Shown piece after piece: positions 54,328 through 63,352 of a DNA stretch of 64,000 nucleotides. Within the stretch, counting starts at the first letter, position 1. Every line of letters starts with the position of its first letter. The translations under genes were made by a program, and so were the position numbers. Source of the stretch: Halomonas huangheensis (GTDB lineage: Bacteria > Pseudomonadota > Gammaproteobacteria > Pseudomonadales > Halomonadaceae); assembly GCF_001431725.1 (NCBI RefSeq), contig NZ_CP013106.1:3534001-3598000 (forward strand), in the 5' to 3' direction. Below the pieces are notes generated by a model. That model saw only the letters and a program-made list of their open reading frames with translations. It was not told where the DNA came from and did no database searches.

Positions 54328-55899
54328 ATGAGTCATGAGCAGGAACCGGTACTGACTCCGGGCCAGGACAATACCCAACGCTGGGGCCTGGATTTCCATT
54401 CCCCTGTCTTTCCACTGTCGGCGTTATGCATCCTGGGTTTCATCATCTATGCATTGATCGCACCACAAACCGCCAATACCCAACTTACTGCCGCGCGCGG
54501 CTGGGCTATCACTCACTTCGACTGGCTGTTCATGGCCGCCGGCAACTTGTTTGTACTGCTGTGTCTGATACTGATCGTGTTGCCCCTCGGACGCATTCGT
54601 CTCGGTGGTGCCGACACTCGCCCAGAGTACTCAACGCTATCGTGGTTCAGCATGCTGTTTGCCGCAGGCATGGGCATTGGCTTGATGTTCTGGAGTGTCG
54701 CCGAGCCGGTGGCCTACTACACCGACTGGTACGGCACCCCTTTGAATGTTGCTGCCAACACTACCGAGGCAGCACGTGCGGCGATGGGGGCCACGGTATT
54801 CCACTGGGGACTGCATCCCTGGGCGATCTATGCGGTGGTCGGACTGTCGCTGGCATTCTTTGCCTACAACCGTGGTCTGCCGCTGACGCTGCGATCCGCC
54901 TTCACCCCGTTATTCGGGCAGAAGGTCCGAGGCTGGCCGGGGCATATCGTGGATATTCTCGCGGTACTGGCGACGATCTTCGGGCTCGCCACATCGCTTG
55001 GACTCGGTGCGACTCAAGCGGCCACCGGCTTGAACTATCTGTTTGGCCTACCCAATACCATCGTCACTCAAGTGGCGATCATCGTTGTGGTCACCGTCAT
55101 CGCGCTGTTCTCGGTATGGCGGGGCATCGATGGCGGCGTCAAACTGTTCTCCAACATCAATATGGTGATTGCCCTGGCGCTGTTGCTGTTCGTGATGATC
55201 GCCGGCTCGCTGACCGTGTTCATGCATCACTTGGGCAGCGCCAGCCTGGCCTATCTCGAATACCTGCTACCGCTGTCGAACTGGATAGGCCGTGACGATG
55301 AGAGCTGGTACCACGGCTGGACGGTGTTCTACTGGGCCTGGTGGATTTCCTGGTCACCCTTCGTCGGCATGTTCATCGCGCGGGTGTCACGCGGGCGGAC
55401 CGTACGCGAGTTCCTGATCGCAGTACTGATGGTCCCCACGCTGGTAACGCTGGTATGGATGGCCGCCTTCGGTGGCAATGCCATCGATCAGGTGCAGATG
55501 GGCCTTGGTGGGCTGGCTTCGGGGATCAGCGATGTTTCACTGGCGATGTTCCAGATGCTCGAACAGTTGCCACTGACGACCCTGACCTCCAGCTGTGCCA
55601 TTGTGCTGGTACTGGTGTTCTTCATTACCTCCTCGGACTCCGGATCACTGGTCATCGACAGTATCACCGCTGGCGGCAAGACCGACGCCCCCAGAGGGCA
55701 ACGTGTGTTCTGGGCAACACTCGAAGGTGCCATCGCCGCCATTCTGCTCTACGGCGGAGGCAGTGAAGCTCTCACGGCCCTCCAGGCCGGCGCCGTGGCA
55801 ACAGGTCTCCCCTTTACCCTGGTGCTGGTGGTGATGAGCGTGGCGCTGGTCAAGGGATTGGTCGAGGAAAGTCGTCGGCCAGGCCTGTCCCGCGCCTGA
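54328..55899 (+). CDS. BCCT-family betaine/carnitine/choline transporter
   Basis: Inner-membrane sodium- or proton-coupled carrier of 523 residues with 12 helices. Family motifs include the glycine stretch AAGMGIGLMFWSVAEPVAYY and the aromatic signature FYWAWWISWSPFVGMFIARVSRGRT. The context points to glycine betaine or related quaternary amines for catabolism. It is not clearly an osmoregulated BetT type because the long regulatory C-terminus is missing. GAGG 8 nt upstream supports ATG 54328; the frame starts 20 codons earlier. A strong terminator follows. Confidence 0.93.
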   Translation: MSHEQEPVLTPGQDNTQRWGLDFHSPVFPLSALCILGFIIYALIAPQTANTQLTAARGWAITHFDWLFMAAGNLFVLLCLILIVLPLGRIRLGGADTRPEYSTLSWFSMLFAAGMGIGLMFWSVAEPVAYYTDWYGTPLNVAANTTEAARAAMGATVFHWGLHPWAIYAVVGLSLAFFAYNRGLPLTLRSAFTPLFGQKVRGWPGHIVDILAVLATIFGLATSLGLGATQAATGLNYLFGLPNTIVTQVAIIVVVTVIALFSVWRGIDGGVKLFSNINMVIALALLLFVMIAGSLTVFMHHLGSASLAYLEYLLPLSNWIGRDDESWYHGWTVFYWAWWISWSPFVGMFIARVSRGRTVREFLIAVLMVPTLVTLVWMAAFGGNAIDQVQMGLGGLASGISDVSLAMFQMLEQLPLTTLTSSCAIVLVLVFFITSSDSGSLVIDSITAGGKTDAPRGQRVFWATLEGAIAAILLYGGGSEALTALQAGAVATGLPFTLVLVVMSVALVKGLVEESRRPGLSRA

Positions 55900-55932
55900 T
55901 TCCTCTTTAGCGCCCATACGTTCCACTGAAAC

Positions 55933-55963
55933 AAACACAGCCGCCCTTCTGGCGGCTGTGTTT
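55933..55963 (+). terminator. BCCT gene terminator
   Basis: AAACACAGCCGCC and GGCGGCTGTGTTT form a perfect 13-bp stem with a CTTCT loop, 34 bp after the stop. The stem itself ends in TTT. Confidence 0.9.
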
Positions 55964-56125
55964 GTCTATCGTGATATCAAGCATCAGTCGTGCCACATAT
56001 CATCAACAAGCGCCTGCAGACGACGATCGCTGGCCCCAACGCTATTCGAAGGCATGATCATCGGCCATGGCCATCGGAACCCATCTGCTCATGGCGATCA
56101 CCACACCCCTTCCAGAAAGCGACGA

Positions 56126-56159
56126 GCCCAGCCCAGTACGCAATGGTACCGGGCTGGGC
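56126..56159 (-). terminator. hairpin terminating the dgc-etf operon
   Basis: GCCCAGCCC-A-GTAC pairs with GTAC-C-GGGCTGGGC (13 pairs with one mismatch, 6-nt loop), 51 bp past the etfB stop. On the minus strand it is followed by TCGTCGCTTTCTGG, so the U-tract is poor. Confidence 0.6.
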
Positions 56160-56209
56160 ATCGGAGTCATCAACTTGAATACAGCAACAACACTTTCCAC
56201 GTCCCAGCG

Positions 56210-57091
56210 CTATTGCGACCGGCTCGAGCCTCCACGCCATACCCCTTCTTCCCGCAGCAGAGCAAGGATCGCTTCGGCGCCCTGCTGTGGAGTGACGTCC
56301 TTCAGCAACTTGCCACCACCACTGTCGGCCTTGGCCGCAGCGGCCTTGAAACGATCCCGCGCATTACTGGCGGTGACAATCTTCAAGCGCTTGGGACGAG
56401 GCCTGGCTGGCATCAGCGGCCACTCGAGCAGGTTGGCATCGGGCTGCAATTCTCCGACGGGCTCAAGCCGCTCAAGGCGTCCTCGACGAGCGGGACCAAA
56501 AGCACTTTGACGAGGCGTTGGTGCCGCAACATCGACGCTCAGCACAGCCGGTAACCGAACCTTGAGACGCCGCCGCTGACCACGTGGCAACGCCTGCAGC
56601 AATTGGGCATACCAGTGATCCGCCTCACGCTTTATCGACTCCACCGCCACCACACCGGGCACACTCGCCCAACCCAGCTCGTGGGCCAACGCTACGGGCA
56701 CCAATCCAGAGCCTTCACCTTCTTCGGCACGCATGCCGCACAGTACCAGGCGAGGGCCGGAGGACACGTCATGTTGACGCAGGTAATCTCGCAGCAGGGG
56801 AAGCACATCTGTGCTGCTCTCGGTCTGAATCCAGTTGAGCGCATTCAGCCCCATGCCCAGATAATCGCGCAGCGCGCCTTCGGTTTCCGAATTGTCACAA
56901 CCGGCATGGCAGGCCTCAAGAATCAACTGACGACCGCCTTCACCCAATCCCAGAGCCAACTCCAGTGCCCGAGCATCCAGATCGGCTCGCCGTGCTCGTT
57001 CGGTGAGGCCATGTCTTCCCACTGATACCAGCACATCGACCCGCAGTGCTCCCTTGGCCGAATCACCGGCACTACGCTCATCAAGCGACAT
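56210..57091 (-). CDS. etfB: electron transfer flavoprotein beta subunit, dgc-type
   Basis: EtfB-family protein of 293 residues serving dimethylglycine demethylase. VDVLVSVGRHGLTERARRADLDARALELAL corresponds to the beta-subunit N-terminus, and LVLCGMRAEEGEGSGLVPVALAHELG to the AMP-binding/domain-III region. The C-terminal arm is long and basic (RPRPKRLKIVTASNARDRF). ATG 57091 with AGGAGA is preferred. It overlaps etfA by 11 nt. Divergent from typical EtfB, so it is probably dedicated to this pathway. Confidence 0.9.
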   Translation of the reverse strand: MSLDERSAGDSAKGALRVDVLVSVGRHGLTERARRADLDARALELALGLGEGGRQLILEACHAGCDNSETEGALRDYLGMGLNALNWIQTESSTDVLPLLRDYLRQHDVSSGPRLVLCGMRAEEGEGSGLVPVALAHELGWASVPGVVAVESIKREADHWYAQLLQALPRGQRRRLKVRLPAVLSVDVAAPTPRQSAFGPARRGRLERLEPVGELQPDANLLEWPLMPARPRPKRLKIVTASNARDRFKAAAAKADSGGGKLLKDVTPQQGAEAILALLREEGVWRGGSSRSQ

Positions 57092-58427
57092 CTCGGCTCT
57101 CCTCGGAAGTATCTCCACGCTCGGCTCGCGCCAGTTCCACCAGCGCGTCGAGCACAGCAGCAGAATCGGCGATCACCGACAGATCGGCGCGCTTGACCAT
57201 ATCGCACCCGGGGTCGGCATTGATCGCCACCACTCGATCACAGCGCTGTATTCCCTGCAGGTGCTGGATAGCCCCACTGATGCCCACAGCCACATAGACT
57301 CTGGCACTCACCCAGGTGCCGGTCGCCCCAACCTGGCGATGGCGTGGCATATGGCCGTCATCTACCGCTACCCGCGAGGCCCCTTCTGTCGCCCCCAACA
57401 CCTCGGACGCCAGATGGAAACCATCCCAGTCACGTACACCGTTGCCCGCCGAGAGGATGAACTCGGCTTCGTCCAACGCAATGGCGGCAGGATCCACAGC
57501 CACCGCTCCCAGATCCTCGATGCGCGTCAAGGCAGATGGCAACTCACCACCCAGCACCTCGGAAAGCGCCAATTGCCTGGCCTCGTGACGCGTCTCGACG
57601 ACCGGCTCACCACATTCGGCAAGGGCCAGTACGACCCTCGGCAACGAACGTGCCTGATCACGCCGACCGGAGCCGGACCGACACAGGCATTGCCACCCGG
57701 AGTCATCATCCGGATCAGCTCGCCAGACACCACAGGCCGGGCGTTCACCGAAGCTGATTGCCATGCGCCGCCCGAGATCTCCGCCACCAAGTGCGGTATC
57801 CGGCAACAGCCAATGCTGCGGTACTAGACTCGCATCCAGCGCACGCAAGGTGGACAGTCGCTCTTCCGGGACATAGCCATCACCAGACATCGGCAACAGA
57901 ATGACTCTGTCTACACCGGCCTCATCCAGTCCCGGTGGCGGCTGATCGGCGAAGATCACCGCCAGGACCGCGCCCTGTCGCTTGAGGTCAGACTGCTGCG
58001 GATCATGGTCCGCCAGACGCCGCGCCAGGCCAAGCAGGTCACGATCATGAGACGTCAGGCGACCGCCGGAGGTGTCTGGCACTACTGCGATATGGAAGGC
58101 CGGGGCCTCGATGTAAACCTGGCTACGGTTATCCTTGACCGCCTTATGGTTCGTTGCGCTGGCCGCTCCGGTCTGCGCGCCACTGCGATCAATACGCTTG
58201 CGGCCATTGGCACCGACAAAGCCAATAGCGCGGGGATTGCGGCGAATACGGCCATTGGGGCCCATCCACTCGGCCTGAGCCTGTTCGCTCTGACCCAGGC
58301 CATTCAACCCCTGCTTTCCCAAACCCAGTGCCGCCAATGCCTGGGCATGCTCCGGATGCAAGCGATTGCGCGCCATCCACTCCAGGCGTGGATTACGGCG
58401 ATTGAGCTGGGATTCTCCATGACTCAT
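57081..58427 (-). CDS. etfA: electron transfer flavoprotein alpha subunit, dgc-type
   Basis: A 448-residue EtfA with an N-terminal extension of about 120 residues rich in Arg and Asn before the conserved domain. The C-terminal FAD domain reads VGATGTWVSARVYVAVGISGAIQHLQGIQRCDRVVAINADPGCDMVKRADLSVIAD. The ETF carries electrons from DgcAB to the quinone pool through ETF-QO, which is not in the window. The start overlaps the dgcB stop by 4 nt. Confidence 0.92.
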   Translation of the reverse strand: MSHGESQLNRRNPRLEWMARNRLHPEHAQALAALGLGKQGLNGLGQSEQAQAEWMGPNGRIRRNPRAIGFVGANGRKRIDRSGAQTGAASATNHKAVKDNRSQVYIEAPAFHIAVVPDTSGGRLTSHDRDLLGLARRLADHDPQQSDLKRQGAVLAVIFADQPPPGLDEAGVDRVILLPMSGDGYVPEERLSTLRALDASLVPQHWLLPDTALGGGDLGRRMAISFGERPACGVWRADPDDDSGWQCLCRSGSGRRDQARSLPRVVLALAECGEPVVETRHEARQLALSEVLGGELPSALTRIEDLGAVAVDPAAIALDEAEFILSAGNGVRDWDGFHLASEVLGATEGASRVAVDDGHMPRHRQVGATGTWVSARVYVAVGISGAIQHLQGIQRCDRVVAINADPGCDMVKRADLSVIADSAAVLDALVELARAERGDTSEESRDVA

Positions 58428-60424
58428 GTCGTCACCTCCACAGCAAGGTTGTCAGCCGACCGACCAGCGGCACGAACCGGAGTGGCCCGATCGCCGATCA
58501 CCAGTGCATCGGCCACCAACTCGGCGATGTCACGTACCTCAGCAGTGGCATCAACCACACCTTCCAACATGGCAGTACACTGCGGACATCCGACTGCGAC
58601 CAATTCCGCACCGCTTTCACCAACATCCTGCATACGCATATCGGGAATCCGCCGTTCGCCGGGGATATCAGTGATGGGCGCCCCACCACCTCCACCGCAG
58701 CAGCGCGAACGGAAACCGGAGCGCTCCATCTCACGCACTTCGATACCCAGTGCCGCAAGCACCTTGCGTGGCGCTTCATATTCACCGTTGTAGCGGCCCA
58801 GATAACAAGGGTCGTGGTACGTCACTGAGCCACCGTTCCAACCGCCCAGCGTCAAATATCCCGCATCCAATAGTTCGCTGATGAAGGTACTGTGATGACG
58901 CACGCGATAGTCGCCTCCCAGCGCGCCATACTCATTGGCTAGCACATGGAAACTATGGGGGTCGCAGGTAACGATGGTCTGGAAACGATACTGGGACAGG
59001 GTAGCGATATTGGCCCGTGCCAGGCGCTGGAATGTCGCCTCGTCACCAAGACGTCGCGCTACATCACCACTGTCGCGCTCTTCATCTCCCAGCACCGCGA
59101 AGTCGACACCACCGGCACGCAGTACCTTGACCAGTGCACGCAGGGTACGTTGGTTGCGCATGTCAAAGGCGCCATCACCCAACCACAGCAACACGTCCAC
59201 CTGTATCAGGTCACGCATCAGCGGCAACTCAAGATCCGCCGCCCAATGCATGCGGGCAGCCGGGGCGTAGCCATTGGGGTTGTCGGTGGCGATCAGATTG
59301 TCGATCACTTCCGCACCCTTGCCCGGTGTCTTGCCCTGCTCCAGGGTCAGATGACGACGCATATCGACGATGGTATCGACATGCTCGATCATCATCGGGC
59401 ACTCCTCGACGCAAGCCCGACAGGTCGTGCACGACCACAGCGTATCGGCATCCAGCAGCGCGCCACCGGCCTCGACCACAATCGGCCCGCCGGGTTGCCC
59501 TTGATGCTCACCCAGCGGCTTGCCGGGATATGGCGATCCAGCGAACTGCGCATCGCTGTTGCCGGTCATGCCCAGCACCATGTCCTGAATCAGCTTCTTG
59601 GGATTGAGCGGCTGCCCCGCAGCAAAAGCTGGGCACACAGCTTCGCAACGGCCGCACTGCACACAAGCGTCGAAGCCGAGACGCTGGTTCCAGGTAAAGT
59701 CCTCGGGGTTGGCCACGCCCAATGGCGCCTGAGGATCATCCAGATCCAGTGCCTTGAGGCCGGTCGAGCGATGTACCTTCCCCTCGCGATCGGACTGACT
59801 GGTGGAGAAGCGTTCAGCACGGCGGTGGAATGCAAGGTGCAAGGCTCCGGCGAAAGCATGCTTCATCGGCCCGCCCCAGGTCATGCCGAAGAACATCTCG
59901 CCGAGGCCCCAGACCAGCACCACAACCAGTACGATGGCCAGGATCCAGCTACCGAAGTCTTCCGGCAACAGACCGACCGTCGGCAGCGTGATCAGGAAAA
60001 CGCTCAGCGAGAAGGCCATCAGGCTCTTCGGCAGGCGCATCCAGGGGCCCTTCGACAGCCGCGCCGGTGGGTTGCGCCGACGCCGGGCCACGAACAGGCT
60101 GCCCACGAACATGCAAGTGCTGGCCGCCAGCAACAGCCAGCCGAGCACGCCCTCGGCCAGGCCCAGGCCATGGACCAGGATCATCAGCACCGCCGCCGCG
60201 ACGAAGCCGCCAGCGGTGGCCACGTGGGTATTGGACATCACCTTGTCGCGGCCGACCACATGGTGCAGATCCACCAGGTAGCGACGCGGCATGGCGGCGA
60301 GGCCCTTGAGAATGGGTACGGGCGAAGGTCGCCCCTGGCGCCACAGGCGGACACGCCGCCCGGCGCCGATCACCGCCAGCGCGAGCGCGGCGAAGATCAG
60401 GATCGGCAATAGCGTCTCGAGCAT
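58424..60424 (-). CDS. dgcB: dimethylglycine demethylase Fe-S subunit (DgcB)
   Basis: A 666-residue protein with about six N-terminal membrane helices. Two 4Fe-4S clusters follow (FDACVQCGRCEAVCPAF and WSCTTCRACVEECPM), then a heterodisulfide-reductase-like CCG domain with VTYHDPCYLGRYNGEY and RCCGGGGG. It relays electrons from DgcA to the ETF or quinone. I use the ATG at 60424, with GAGG 8 nt upstream, rather than the GTG at 60433. It follows dgcA after a 168-bp gap containing heptamer repeats. Confidence 0.94.
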   Translation of the reverse strand: MLETLLPILIFAALALAVIGAGRRVRLWRQGRPSPVPILKGLAAMPRRYLVDLHHVVGRDKVMSNTHVATAGGFVAAAVLMILVHGLGLAEGVLGWLLLAASTCMFVGSLFVARRRRNPPARLSKGPWMRLPKSLMAFSLSVFLITLPTVGLLPEDFGSWILAIVLVVVLVWGLGEMFFGMTWGGPMKHAFAGALHLAFHRRAERFSTSQSDREGKVHRSTGLKALDLDDPQAPLGVANPEDFTWNQRLGFDACVQCGRCEAVCPAFAAGQPLNPKKLIQDMVLGMTGNSDAQFAGSPYPGKPLGEHQGQPGGPIVVEAGGALLDADTLWSCTTCRACVEECPMMIEHVDTIVDMRRHLTLEQGKTPGKGAEVIDNLIATDNPNGYAPAARMHWAADLELPLMRDLIQVDVLLWLGDGAFDMRNQRTLRALVKVLRAGGVDFAVLGDEERDSGDVARRLGDEATFQRLARANIATLSQYRFQTIVTCDPHSFHVLANEYGALGGDYRVRHHSTFISELLDAGYLTLGGWNGGSVTYHDPCYLGRYNGEYEAPRKVLAALGIEVREMERSGFRSRCCGGGGGAPITDIPGERRIPDMRMQDVGESGAELVAVGCPQCTAMLEGVVDATAEVRDIAELVADALVIGDRATPVRAAGRSADNLAVEVTT

Positions 60425-60447
60425 GGTACTCACCTCTCCTCGATGAG

Positions 60448-60589
60448 GAGCCGTAAGCCTCGAGCTGTAAGCGGTAAGTCACCTCACCCCTCCTGGAAAC
60501 CCGGTCGACGAGATGAGCCGCTCCAGTGCTCATCTCGCCATACGTTGGGAAAGAAGTTCCTACAGCTTCCGGCTTACAGCTTATGGCTG
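60448..60589. repeat. heptamer-period repeats between dgcA and dgcB
   Basis: GAGCCGT-AAGCCTC-GAGCTGT-AAGCGGT at 60448-60475 and ACAGCTT-CCGGCTT-ACAGCTT-ATGGCTG at 60562-60589. The two clusters are partly complementary (TAAGC/GCTTA) and could pair across 90 bp. The second ends 3 bp before the dgcA stop codon. Confidence 0.65.
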
Positions 60590-60592
60590 GGG

Positions 60593-62665
60593 TTAAAAAT
60601 CCTTGCAGAGGCGCAGGGCGTCGTAGATCGCCGCGTGGGTATTGCGCGGTGCGGTGCAGTCACCCAGCCGGAACAGCAGCGGTCCGTCGCCTTCCTCGGC
60701 GAGGCAGGGCTGGGGCTCGATGGCGTAGAGAGCCTCCAGGTCCATCTGTCCCTTGTTGCGAGACCCGGGCTTCAAGGCGTAATAGAGTGCCTCGTCGGGA
60801 CGCACGCCGTTCTCCACCACCACCTGGTCGACGACCCGCTCCTCCTGGACACCGGTGTACTCGTTCTCGAGCACCGCCACCAGAGAGTCGCCCTCCCGGT
60901 AGACCTTGTGCAGCATCAGGTCAGAGGTCATGATCACCTCCTTCTCGTAGAGGCTACGATAGTAGGTCGGGAAGGTGGTGCCCCCCACCGCCGCACCAGG
61001 CTTGATGTCGTCGGTGACGATCTCGACCTTGGCGCCCTTGTCGGCCAGGTAGTCGGCCGCAGACATGCCTGAGAACTCACACGGGGCATCGTAGATCAGC
61101 ACGTTCTTGCCAGGCTCCACCTTGCCGTTGAGCACGTCCCAGGTGCTGACCACCAGACTCTCCTCGGGATTCTCCGAGTAGCCCCACTCCGGGTACTGGT
61201 CCAGGTATGGTCGGCCACCGGTAGCCAGCACCACGATGTCCGGACGCAGGTCGAGGAGAGAGGCCTCGTCGGCTCGGGTGCCGAGGCGCAGATCGACCTT
61301 GAGGCGCGTCAGCTCGAGCTGGTACCAGCGGGTGATACCAGCGATCTGATCACGCTGCGGGGCCTTGGCAGCGGTGGTAATCTGTCCGCCCAGCGCCTCA
61401 TCCGCCTCGAACAGCGTCACATCATGACCGCGCTCGGCGGCCACCCGCGCCGCCTCCATGCCACCGGGACCGCCACCAACCACCACCACCTTGCGCCTGG
61501 GTCCCTCAGAACGCTCGATGATATGCGGCAGGCCCATGTATTCCCGGGAGGTGGCAGCGTTCTGGATGCACAATACGTCCAGACCTTGATACTGGCGGTC
61601 GATGCAGTAGTTGGCACCCACGCACTGCTTGATCTGGTCGATCTGGCCCATCTTGATCTTGGCGATCAGGTGCGGGTCTGCGATATGCGCCCGGGTCATG
61701 CCTACCAGATCCACGTAGCCACCCTCCAGGATACGTTCGGCCTGATTGGGGTCCTTGATGTTCTGGGCATGGATCACCGGGACGGAGACCACTTCCTTGA
61801 TGCCCGCCGCCAGGTGCAGGAAGGGCTCCGGCGGGAAGGACATGTTAGGGATGACGTTGGCCAGGGTGTCATGGGTGTCGCAGCCTGAACCCACCACACC
61901 GAAGTAATCCACCTGACCGGTGGCGTCGTAGTAGGCGGCGATCTGCTTCATATCCTCGTGGGACAGGCCGTCCGGGTGGAACTCGTCGCCACAGATGCGC
62001 ATGCCGACCACGAAGTCGTTGCCGACTTCCTCACGTACGGCCTTGAGCACTTCCATGCCGAAGCGCATACGTTTCTCGAAGCTGCCGCCCCACTCGTCCT
62101 CACGCTTGTTGACGCGCGGACTCCAGAACTGGTCAATCAGATGTTGGTGTACAGCGGACAGCTCGACGCCGTCGAGGCCGCCCTCCTTCGCCCGCCGCGC
62201 GGCCTGGGCGAAGTCACCGATGATCCGCCAGATCTCCTCTTCCTCGATGGCCTTGCAGGTGGAGCGGTGGACCGGCTCGCGGATGCCGGAGGGCGACAGC
62301 AGGGTCGACCAGTCGTAGCCGTCCCAGCGCGAACGACGCCCCATATGGGTGATCTGGATCATGATCTTGCCGCCATGCTTGTGCACGGCATCGGCCAGAT
62401 TCTGGAAATGGGGGATGATGCGGTCAGTGGACAGGTTGACCGAGCTCCACCAGGCCTGAGGACTGTCGATGGAGACTACGGATGAACCGCCGCAGATGCA
62501 CAGCCCGCAGCCACCCTTGGCCTTCTCCTCGTAGTACTTCACGTAGCGGTCGGTGGTCATGCCGCCATCGGTGGCATAGACCTCGGCATGAGCGGTACTT
62601 ACCACTCGGTTGCGAATAGTCTGGCTGCCGATCTTGATCGGCTGGAAGATCGCGTCAAAGGCCAT
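60593..62665 (-). CDS. dgcA: dimethylglycine demethylase catalytic subunit (DgcA)
   Basis: A 690-residue FMN/FAD enzyme of the trimethylamine-dehydrogenase-like family, converting dimethylglycine to sarcosine. The N-terminal barrel (1 to about 340) resembles old yellow enzyme and contains GVELSAVHQHLIDQFWSPRVNKREDEWGGS. The iron-sulfur region is C348-x2-A351-x2-C354-x11-C366, in which the second cysteine of the normal 4Fe-4S motif is alanine. A Rossmann pair follows (VVVVGGGPGGMEAARVAAERGHDVTLFEA). GAGGAGT precedes the ATG. First of the dgcAB-etfAB series. Confidence 0.95.
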   Translation of the reverse strand: MAFDAIFQPIKIGSQTIRNRVVSTAHAEVYATDGGMTTDRYVKYYEEKAKGGCGLCICGGSSVVSIDSPQAWWSSVNLSTDRIIPHFQNLADAVHKHGGKIMIQITHMGRRSRWDGYDWSTLLSPSGIREPVHRSTCKAIEEEEIWRIIGDFAQAARRAKEGGLDGVELSAVHQHLIDQFWSPRVNKREDEWGGSFEKRMRFGMEVLKAVREEVGNDFVVGMRICGDEFHPDGLSHEDMKQIAAYYDATGQVDYFGVVGSGCDTHDTLANVIPNMSFPPEPFLHLAAGIKEVVSVPVIHAQNIKDPNQAERILEGGYVDLVGMTRAHIADPHLIAKIKMGQIDQIKQCVGANYCIDRQYQGLDVLCIQNAATSREYMGLPHIIERSEGPRRKVVVVGGGPGGMEAARVAAERGHDVTLFEADEALGGQITTAAKAPQRDQIAGITRWYQLELTRLKVDLRLGTRADEASLLDLRPDIVVLATGGRPYLDQYPEWGYSENPEESLVVSTWDVLNGKVEPGKNVLIYDAPCEFSGMSAADYLADKGAKVEIVTDDIKPGAAVGGTTFPTYYRSLYEKEVIMTSDLMLHKVYREGDSLVAVLENEYTGVQEERVVDQVVVENGVRPDEALYYALKPGSRNKGQMDLEALYAIEPQPCLAEEGDGPLLFRLGDCTAPRNTHAAIYDALRLCKDF

Positions 62666-62689
62666 GATGAGACTCCTCGGTCCGGTGGA

Positions 62690-63250
62690 TCAGCCCTGAT
62701 GAGGGGCGCTGCTGGACACAGATTGCGGGTGGACTTCGAAACGGCCCACATCGCAGCCTTCCTCGGCAGCACTCTGAACCTGCACGGCAACCGTGCGTAG
62801 GTCTGTTCCGCGTGCGGAGAGAATCTGATCCATGGCTCCTGCAAACCAACCGGTGAACATATACTCGACCTTGCGTCCGACCTTGCCCAGTTGATAGACG
62901 AAGGCGCTGTGTTCGAGGCGCACACTGGCGGTGCCGGCATCGAGGTCAATCGACTCGGTGATGAAGTGTCCCCAACCACGCTGAGACAGACGTTTCATGT
63001 AATGTTCGAACACTGCCTCACCTTCGAGCCCGTGGCACTCGGCCTCCTTCTCACACCAGTGCCAGGCACTCTTGTAGCCCGCGTGATAGAGAATGTCGGC
63101 ATAACGCTCGGCGCCCAGCGCCTCTTCGACGGCAACATGGTTATTGATGAAGAAGTGCCGTGGCACATACAGCATCGGCAGCGCATCGGTCGTCCAGACG
63201 CCAGTCTCAACGTCCACTTCGATCGGTAGTTCGGGGGCCATCTTGGTCAC
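62690..63250 (-). CDS. DUF5943 protein of the dgc cluster
   Basis: A 186-residue soluble protein (start GTG 63250, with GAGG 8 nt upstream) encoded between the M19 dipeptidase and dgcA. Central motifs include MLYVPRHFFINNHVAVEEALG, YHAGYKSAWHWCEKEAECHGL and RKVEYMFTGWFAGAMDQI. The fold is probably V4R-like (ligand- or zinc-binding). The equivalent gene sits at the same place in Pseudomonas. Role not established; a dimethylglycine or formaldehyde-related sensor or assembly factor are guesses only. Confidence 0.85.
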   Translation of the reverse strand: MTKMAPELPIEVDVETGVWTTDALPMLYVPRHFFINNHVAVEEALGAERYADILYHAGYKSAWHWCEKEAECHGLEGEAVFEHYMKRLSQRGWGHFITESIDLDAGTASVRLEHSAFVYQLGKVGRKVEYMFTGWFAGAMDQILSARGTDLRTVAVQVQSAAEEGCDVGRFEVHPQSVSSSAPHQG

Positions 63251-63352
63251 GGTTGGTACCTCGGAAACTTGTCGTTATTGCGGAATCGGTCCTGCCGGGC
63301 GCTTATAGTCGCGCCCAGCATGGAGCTTTCCGTGTCATAAGAGTGAGGGGGG

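Noticed and set aside
53956..54399. 148-codon N-terminal extension of fdhA
   Set aside because: Family members start at the MGSTNRG position, which has AGGAGGT; the extension overlaps the BCCT gene start.
58946..60412. 488-codon open frame on the plus strand opposite dgcB
   Set aside because: Antisense shadow of a well-supported Fe-S protein; low-complexity His/Arg/Gln composition, no ribosome site, no family features.
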